This document shows, one piece after another, positions 57,333 to 64,000 of a stretch of DNA of 64,000 nt. The stretch comes from Ditylenchus dipsaci (taxonomy: Eukaryota > Nematoda > Chromadorea > Rhabditida > Anguinidae). The translations under genes and the position numbers were made by a program. Within the stretch, counting starts at the first letter, position 1. The number at the start of each line of letters is the position of its first letter. Location of the stretch: the NCBI GenBank assembly GCA_004194705.1, contig SADC01001256.1, forward strand, positions 124,001-188,000, read 5' to 3'. The notes below the pieces were generated by a model. The model saw only the letters and a list, made by a program, of their open reading frames with translations. It was not told the origin of the DNA and did no database searches.

Positions 57333-59620
57333 TCATTGAGTTTCTTTTTCTTGATTCCTTCGCTTTAATTTCAGAGACGTATTTGCTCGGAATTTGGCAA
57401 ACTGATCATCATTCATCACCACATCGAAGAGCAAAAAGTCTCCACACTCACTGAGGACCGGCTCTGATGACACAAGATCATTTTCATAGAGGTAGGGAAT
57501 GGCCTTGCTGTTTGGTGGCAGACGAAACCTACGCAACCGACTCTTGGTTATGGACTGCACAGCCTACATTCGAAACAAATTAACAGAAAAAACTTTATTA
57601 TTGCTATATTATCAACAACAAACCCACTAGGTCGATTCGTCGAATAAGCTCCGGAAATCCCTGGCTTGTTTCACACGAAATGAGACTCATCTTTTCATCG
57701 GCTACGCTGATTGCTGGACTGCTGACCCCGCTCTGCTCGATACAATCGATCTTATTCCCCACTGATATCATAGTCTGCAGTAGCTCTGGCGGTATGTTCA
57801 GTCCTTCCAGGGTTTCAATGACAATTTCTCTTTGAGCAACAACATCTGGATGCGACAAATCTTGTATATGAATCAGCAGATCCTGGAAAATATCAAGCAC
57901 AAGTTGCTGAAAATAAGAATAAAAGTATCTCACAGCGCCTTCCACATGCTTGAGTGTAGCTTTAAAGGAAGCAAAGAGACGAATAGGCAAGTTTGAAATG
58001 AATCCGATGGTATCCGCCAGAGTTATTCTAATTTTCGATGGCAAAATAGCAGGATGTAGGGTGGTGTCGAGAGTTGCGAAAAGTCGATCCTCCCATAGAT
58101 GTCCGAATCTGTCAATCTGAAATTTTTAAAATATTTTTAGGGCCTCATAAAATCGAACTGACTTTTGAATAAGTGATGTTTTCCCGGCATTAGTATAGCC
58201 GACGACAGCTACCACCGCACTGCTTCCATGCTTCTTGCTTTTAGCCTGCATTTCTTCCAGCTCTGTAGATTTAGACTCGACAGCAACCTTGATCTGCTTT
58301 TGAAGAGCATGCTGCCGAATGCGCAGCAGTTCGAATGCATCTGCCCCACTAAAATTTATTCGAATTATTTAGACATACCAAACGCTAGTATATATCAAAA
58401 TCAAATTGAATATAATAACCAACCCTCTTGAAAGTGTTTCAGCTGCTTCAGTAACATGGAGTGCATCAGTCGTTGCATTGCCACCTCTAGCGTATAGAAA
58501 CCTCATGCGGTGTCTAAAATCGAAAAATAAAAAGGGCGAAAATAAAAATATTCTGTTTTAGGAGCTCCATATAAAAATTGCGCAGGTCCACCCACCCAGT
58601 TTTTAATTTTATTTTTTATACCGGGGCAGTTTTATTGTGGCTATGGTGATCGATGTCACTAAATCCATCTCGACAGGAGCCAGTTAGTCTCCGTGATTGC
58701 AGTGCAAAAATTTTTTTCCTAGACTCGTAAATTTAAAATCGTGGTTTCACAGTAAAGCATCTACCTTATGTAAGGGAGTTCTGCCAAAGCAATCTGCAGG
58801 TGTGCTTCCTTTGTTCTGGCGTAAAGCTTGAAGATAGATAAGACGATATTGAAGCGGTCATAGATCGGAACTCCGAAGTAGGCTGTCAGCTCGGTCTAAA
58901 TACCAAATTAAAATACCAACATCACCATCGACACTGACGCTTGGAGCATTATGAACTTGTTTTCAACTGATAGATTCAACTGTTACTGGATTCCAGTAGG
59001 TTACTTAAACCAGTTGAAGTCTTGTGTCATTAAAATAACTTGGAGAAAATTTCTGAGAAGCCAAACTCGACACGGAGCCGATACTAACCATTTACCGAGT
59101 GAAAATAAATTTAGCGATGCTATCATGTGAGACTTCAGAAAAAATACCTGTTGCAATGGCGACAGCATATCGGCATTGATCATCAAGGCGGTTGCACCAA
59201 ACTCATGTTTTTGTTCCATTATTTTTTCCAGACGTCCAGGACCCCAGATCATCCTTTTCTTTGTGCTGTCATCTGTACCAACCACGAGAGTTCTGTAGAC
59301 ATCAACATAAAAATTTACGCAATTCACAAAAGATTACCCTGCTACATTTAGATGAGGCAAGGTCCGGCATAAGGCAACTGCTTCGGCTATTTGTAGCTCT
59401 GTGGTCGTGTTTTTCCTGCGCGAATTTTGCCCCCAACGAATTTTCGGATGAACCACTAGCACTTTCTCTGTTTCTCTATGCGCTGACTAAAAATAAGAAT
59501 TGTAAATAATCGAGCAAAAAACAGGTTTACATTTTCCGATGATGCAGCGACCATGGTTTTGCTTGCATTAATGAATTTTTGACAAAGTCTTGAACAACTT
59601 CGACACAGAATTGCAGTCAT
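57333..59620 (-). CDS. GTPBP6: GTPBP6 / HflX-family GTPase
   Basis: GTPBP6 is the mitochondrial HflX-type GTPase that splits and recycles ribosomes. Nine minus-strand exons: 59531-59620, 59338-59486, 59148-59292, 58765-58895, 58434-58513, 58163-58348, 57934-58108, 57628-57882, 57333-57563. Start MTAILCRSCSRLCQKF is basic, Ser-rich and lacks acidic residues, as in a mitochondrial presequence. HflX N domain: VLVVHPKIRWGQNSRRK and MIWGPGRLEKI. Linker: LLRIRQHALQKQIK. G1 Walker A: GYTNAGKTSLI. Switch/G2-like: EDRLFATLDTT. G3: DTIGFISNLPIRLFASFKA. Then DLLIHIQDLSHPD, obtained by a 51-base intron whose frame is open, so the unspliced frame misleads. G4: GNKID. The C-terminal domain ends at 57333. 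Splice phases agree throughout and no frameshift is needed, so it is the best-preserved gene of the window. Confidence 0.9.
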
Positions 59621-59769
59621 CTGAACTTTTTAAGTCTTCAAGTTATAAAAAATGTTCTTTTATTAGTCCTCACTGTCAAAAATTCTTTCAAGTTTCGCCT
59701 TTTGTTTTGTGTTACTAAAATACTTTTCAAGTCATAAAAATCTTTTATTTCTATAGTTTTTAGCATATT

Positions 59770-60115
59770 ATATTATTGATATGGACGCTTGGTCGAAGAC
59801 CGTTTATTGGACCAGATGTTTTATAAGTTAGGTCGTGCTCTAATTGTCGGTTAGTCATACTACTTTTCGTATATTTGAAAGCTAAGGCCGCTAAGAATCA
59901 GAATACCGTTTTTGAAAAAAAGTGTTTTTTTAATGATGAAATTGCAGTATTTTTAAAAAACGATCGGCATAATCGGAATCCTGACGATATTTCCGACCAT
60001 ACTGTAAAAACAGAACTGGCAAAAGTTTTCAAAAATTGGATTAAAAAAGTGTTGGACCCAAGGTGGGAAGAAACTTTTGGAGGAGGGGGGATGCGCTAAT
60101 TCGAGCGTCCACTGT
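59770..60115 (+). mobile_element. Possible pogo/Tigger-like remnant
   Basis: Ends resemble each other in inverse: TATGGACGCTTGGTCGAAG at the left, and the complement of TTCGAGCGTCCACTGTAT at the right. A plus-strand frame (59875-60099) contains DDISDHTVKTELAKVFKNW but no recognised catalytic motif. Confidence 0.45.
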
Positions 60116-60119
60116 ATTC

Positions 60120-61120
60120 AGGGTCACCGCTCAGAGTTGGCTCATGAGCATTCCAAGGCAATTGTTATAGAAATGTTGTAATTTGAGGGTTTATTAAAGC
60201 TGTTTTATTATTTTGACTAATTTTTTTATAAAACTTCCATTCCAAGCAGATGGTTTTTCGATCAAACGTCACTTGCTCATTAGATTATGCGCAGAAAAGA
60301 GGACCAACGAATAGACAATAAACGTTGGAGGAGGTATAAATACACGGATGTTACATGTCGGTGTTTTTTAAAGAAAAGTAAACTTTTTAAAAGTACCCGC
60401 TGAACTGAAAAAAATAACTTGTTAGTATGATTATTATGAAAGTTATCACTATGTGAACATAAGACAGATACAGTAGCGGAAAAAGTGATGACTCAAGCAT
60501 AAGTTTTGCGTATTTTGCTTCATATCTCCCGACTACATGCATTCTTTGATTTAACATATATGAGCAAGAATTATCGCCGGAATCTCAGCTACATTTTGAG
60601 TACAAATACGTATATGTATGATAAGGAATCAGAAACTTTTTAATTGTTTTTCAAAATGCACTCAAATTTTGAGGCGGAAAAAAGTGATGACTCAAATCCT
60701 TTTCTATTGATGTTTCATCGTCATTTTATGTCTATGGCTAATTTTTAATGTTTATTCGTAAGCCCTGTTTCTCAGCTACAATTTGGAATGTCAAACTTAC
60801 TTTTATAATTATTCTAGGAAAATTATGACCATCAAGATAAAAGCGTCGATTTCTAGTCAAAATAAAGGAAAATCCAAGGAAAATGACTGGTTAGACACAT
60901 AAATGCTAGCTTTTTTTAAAAAAATGTTGATGAAAGATAACATTCAATGCAGCATTCGAAAGCTCTTTGATTTCTCTACACAATGACATGTTGACTGCTT
61001 TTTTAGAAAAATACAGGGCTGAGAAACAGACGGTTGAATTTAGACAAGACAAAAAAAGCTGAAAATAAGGCAAAAACAGGGGTTTTTTTGCTCTGACATC
61101 CTAGTCAAAAAATCGAGGGG
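60120..61120. other. No gene seen
   Basis: AT-rich. The phrases AAAAAGTGATGACTCAA (60478, 60679) and CTCAGCTACA (60583, 60772) occur twice each, suggesting an old duplicated or dispersed repeat. Confidence 0.4.
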
Positions 61121-61146
61121 GGGGTTCATTATTAGAGAGGCGTTCC

Positions 61147-61386
61147 TTAAAGGGCCTGACCTCTTCCTACTCGGTGGTCCCCCGCCAATTCAAAAATTTT
61201 CCCTCGATCATTGGACTTCTGTACGGATTTTTCCGCCACGTTTCTAACAAAACTAGGCCTGAAATCAAATTTTAGGCTTAGTTTTGTTAGAAACCTAGCG
61301 GAAAAATCCGTACAGAAATCCAATGATCAAGGGAAAATTTTTGAATTGGCGGGGACCACCGAGTAGGAAGAGGTCAGGCCCTTTAA
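61147..61386. mobile_element. TTAA-flanked foldback MITE (piggyBac-like)
   Basis: TTAA, then AGGGCCTGACCTCTTCC to GGAAGAGGTCAGGCCCT, then TTAA. The arms pair perfectly over long stretches (GGTTTCTAACAAAAC, TCTGTACGGATTTTTC). It is inserted in a CCGTATT-type MITE whose halves remain at about 61123-61146 and 61387-61403. Confidence 0.88.
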
Positions 61387-61403
61387 TAGAGAAAATACGG
61401 TAG

Positions 61404-61654
61404 TTAAAGGGGCATACTAGCGCGTTACACCGCAAATTAAGGCGGGGACCAGCAGGTTTTCAAAAATGTTGTTAAAAATCTTGTTTTCACTCGGTTTGTG
61501 GAAAATCTGATATTTATGACCTTGCCCTAGTTTTAAAAAGTAGGCAGAAAACTTTCGTCGGATCAGTTAGAACGCATATAGAAAACGGGCATGAGAGAAA
61601 TAAATTGACGGTCCCGCCTTAATTGCAGTGTAACGCGCTAGTATGTCCTTTTAA
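61404..61654. mobile_element. TTAA-flanked MITE with GGGGCATACTAGCGCG ends
   Basis: TTAA at both ends, with inverted GGGGCATACTAGCGCGTTAC and complement. The interior GGCGGGGACCAGCA matches the copy at 39197. Confidence 0.85.
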
Positions 61655-62258
61655 AACACGGGCTGGGATAAGAGCTTCTAGGAATTTGAAAGACAGTGAG
61701 AAAAAATAAAATTATTCCTATCAAATTTGGTTTTTTTTATTGAATCTCAGTGACAGCTCATTAGCTACAAATCAGTCGCACCATAAAAGCTGGCAAGACG
61801 CATCTTTTTCGTGGCGATCAGCTGTCCGATATCATGGATGTCTCAACTTTATTTAAATTTTCCTGTAGTTGACCAGATTTGCAGTCACTCAATAAATCTG
61901 GAGGTTGGGATAGATTGAAATGCTTTCATCTTTCTCAACTAAATTTCTTTGTCTTGTATTCTGCAAAAATAAGTTGTAAGAAAAAAAAACTAAAGAAAAT
62001 AGTTTTCACCTCAATTCTAGACGCTTTTCCCGCCTTTTCAAACACCAAACCAATTTTTGTTGAGAGCAAAGTGCTTGAAAATTTGGGATATTTTTTGTCA
62101 GAATCCCTCCACTGGGTATCCTTTGATCGAACGCACCACTCATATTTCTAAGAACTTCACTTTTAAATTCAGTAATTGAGTCGGTACCACACCTTTCATT
62201 TAAAGATTATTGGAAGGCAATGGGAAAAACTCCTAAATTAGGAAAATAATTTATCAAC
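61655..62258. other. 3' flank of the rightmost gene
   Basis: AT-rich, with no recognised frame. It probably contains the 3' UTR of the gene that ends at 62259. Confidence 0.35.
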
Positions 62259-64000
62259 TCAAAATACTTGGTCACAAACACTAACCCTTGAAGGAAAACG
62301 ACACAAGTTTTGTGTCCTTGTCGGTGGAGTTTCTGGTAGAGGTATTAGCTCAACAGGAGGCATATAAACTTCTGGCATTTCGGGTGTAACAATGGGAATT
62401 TTTTCAGGAGATTTAAAGCATGATGGATCAGAAATATCCAAATGAACAACTTCAAAGTGTTTGGATTTGCGGGATTTTCTGAAAGTTTCAGGTTTTTATC
62501 TGGTAATTTTCCGCCATAAACTTAACTAACCTTTTATTATAAGATTTGTTGATGGATGAATTATTATTAAAACAACTTAAAGGCTTTTCATCAATAATGC
62601 CACTGTCTTGGACCATATTTAGAATTCTCTCAATGCTTTTGGGATCAAATTTTAGACCATTGAGTTGGATATTCTGCTCCACTGGAGCTACTGCTTCTGG
62701 TTGCTTCGGAAAAATTTCTACTGGGTCTGCTGCATCGATACAGTTTTCTGTAGCGTATTCATCGGCATCGAGGCTAATAATTGTTCTGAATTCACATTGT
62801 TCATATGGTTGAATAGCACCAGATGAAAAATTGTTGGAAGAGGTACAGGATGGATCAAAAGGAGATTCGTCGTCGCTGATAGGAATCAGTTCAGGCAATT
62901 TGGCTTCCATCAGCTTCATTTGTTTTAACTTCTAAAGTATCTTTTTGAAACTAGGAAATTTTAATACAACTGTTCTGAACATACTTCTCTTTGCGCAAAC
63001 GCTTGATGTGCCCTGTTTAGAATTATACCCATTTTAGAAGGCAGCAGAGATCCAACAAAACTTGGCACATTGTTTAGCTCGAGACCTCGGCTTACTCTCG
63101 GCAAATCAGAAAGTGGGGTGGGAGAGACTGGTTCTGCTATAGGACTAAGCAATTCTGGGCCGATACACTCTTGCCCTACACTTAGAATTTTTGAAACAGG
63201 AGGAAGAGGAGGTTCTATAATTTCGTTCAGCGGAACCACAATGCCAAACTCTAAAATCAGCTGTTTTTACTTATATTTACTGAATTTGAATATTCACCTG
63301 GCATGGCTGAAGATTTGGCTGCAAGAGTCGAGAAAACATCAAACAAATAATCAATCTTGGGATCAGTGTATCCACCCAGTTTGACTTGAACAACAGAAGT
63401 CCCATGTGGTTTCACAGTCGATTTCTGAAAAAAAAGTAGTTACAAACAGCCACAACTTTATATAATTTATTTAGATTGGCAGTGTTCATAGTCGAGTTGA
63501 CCCCTCAACTTTTTAGGGGTCAACTTTTGTCAAAATTACCAAAATATCAATTTTTTGAAGGGAAAGTGCCAAATCTAATATTTTTCACCCCCACTCAACT
63601 TTTTGAGCTCTACAAGATGGCCTTTACAGAACCTCAAAATCCTATCTTTACAAAATTTTAGCAAAAGTTGACCCTAAGTTGACCCCAGTTGACCCTCAAC
63701 TTTTTTTACTCACCGATTTTTCTGCATCGAATTTTCATAAATCAGTCGGAAAAACAGCCTATATTTTCGTGTAGAGCTCAAAAAGTTGTCCTAGAGTCAT
63801 AACTATCAAAATAAATAAATATTGAGAAAAATATTGACATTTTTTGAATTTAAGAAAAAGTTGACCCTAAAAGTTGACCCCGACTATAAATAGGGCCATT
63901 TGTGCGAATGATATAGAAGCCGGTGCCTGTCGAAGCCTTATTTTTCAATCGAATAATTGTTAAAGAACCATAGCCGTCGCCGACAACGAGAATTTCAAAT
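62259..64000 (-). CDS. Unidentified protein, 3' part; possible ASH/MSP-like domain
   Basis: Runs off the right edge. Exons: 63885-64000 (LVVGDGYGSLTIIRLKN, GTGFYIIRTNG), 63298-63424 (STVKPHGTSVVQVKLGGYT, DYLFDVFSTLA), 62985-63250 (IIEPPLPPVSKIL), 62531-62931 (SDDESPFDPSCTSSNN) and 62259-62478 (KSRKSKHFEVVHLD, VELIPLPETPPTRTQ). All phases agree. The pair of segments hydrophobic-N-x(n)-F and V-K-P-x-G-x-S-x-x-V-x-V resembles ASH/MSP beta-sandwiches (as in centrosomal Cep192/SPD-2-type proteins), but this is a weak inference. The rest is acidic, Ser/Pro-rich and probably disordered, with a basic KRKSRKSKH that could be a nuclear signal. A MITE sits in the exon at 63.9 kb. Confidence 0.55.
63491..63884. 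mobile_element. TA-flanked MITE with GTTGACCC word inside a gene
   Basis: Flanked by TA at 63489 and 63885, with ends starting GTCG. Arms and centre are repeats of AAAAGTTGACCCT. Removing it with one TA joins an open frame (NGPIY then MNTANLNK on the minus strand), so it entered exonic or exon-edge sequence of the rightmost gene. Confidence 0.75.

Noticed and set aside
59875..60099. A short nuclear-protein gene on the plus strand
   Set aside because: Its flanks look like Tigger-type termini and no domain was recognised, so it is listed only as a possible transposon remnant.
1..64000. Retrotransposons (LTR, LINE or reverse transcriptase)
   Set aside because: No reverse-transcriptase, integrase or gag motif and no long direct terminal repeats were recognised. 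The mobile content I can read is DNA transposons plus one SINE-like repeat.

Overview
The window is nuclear DNA of an animal, most likely an invertebrate ecdysozoan. It holds multi-exon genes with short introns (mostly about 40-60 bases), TTTCAG/TTTTAG acceptors, metazoan protein families and very many DNA transposons. An acyltransferase-3 fragment of the kind expanded in nematodes, the acid phosphatase and the intron style lean towards a nematode-like lineage. A bark-beetle-type adhesion protein is better known from arthropods. I cannot fix the taxon.

Five host loci can be read. (1) 13.2-18.8 kb, minus: the N-terminal half of a protein bark beetle homologue (signal peptide, beta-helix repeats, SRCR domain), 3' truncated and with several -1 frameshifts. 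(2) 40.0-45.9 kb, plus: an MRG15/MORF4L1-type chromatin protein in seven exons (chromodomain plus MRG domain). (3) 47.15-54.87 kb, minus: a histidine acid phosphatase with both catalytic motifs, interrupted by a 5.4-kb transposon-filled gap. (4) 57.33-59.62 kb, minus: a GTPBP6/HflX GTPase in nine exons. (5) 62.26 kb to the right edge, minus: the 3' part of an unidentified protein with a possible ASH/MSP-like sandwich and a Pro-rich tail. Smaller pieces are an acyltransferase-3 fragment (4.2-4.6 kb), a WRKY/FLYWCH-like zinc-finger gene fragment (36.6-38.1 kb), unassigned exons (28.5-29.8 kb) and a possible small secreted protein (55.0-55.36 kb). I saw no functional link between these loci.

The rest is mostly mobile DNA. 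There are three Mutator-like (MULE) insertions: 5.0-8.3 kb, 8.7-10.5 kb and 25.3-28.0 kb. At least nine insertions have exact 8-bp target duplications (hAT-like). There are at least four TTAA-flanked piggyBac-like foldback MITEs plus one truncated copy, TA-flanked MITEs with CCGTATT termini, pogo/Tigger-like termini and several long palindromes. Many are nested, and one nested insertion can be dated against its own empty site within the window.

The most interesting pattern is that unrelated families (MULE, hAT-like, others) have terminal or subterminal regions made of a short tandem word peculiar to that element, repeated in inverted orientation at both ends. The second pattern is that every frameshift I could infer in a conserved gene is a -1 shift, many at homopolymers. 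That points to a systematic assembly error or to real decay, and it should be settled before any locus is called a pseudogene.
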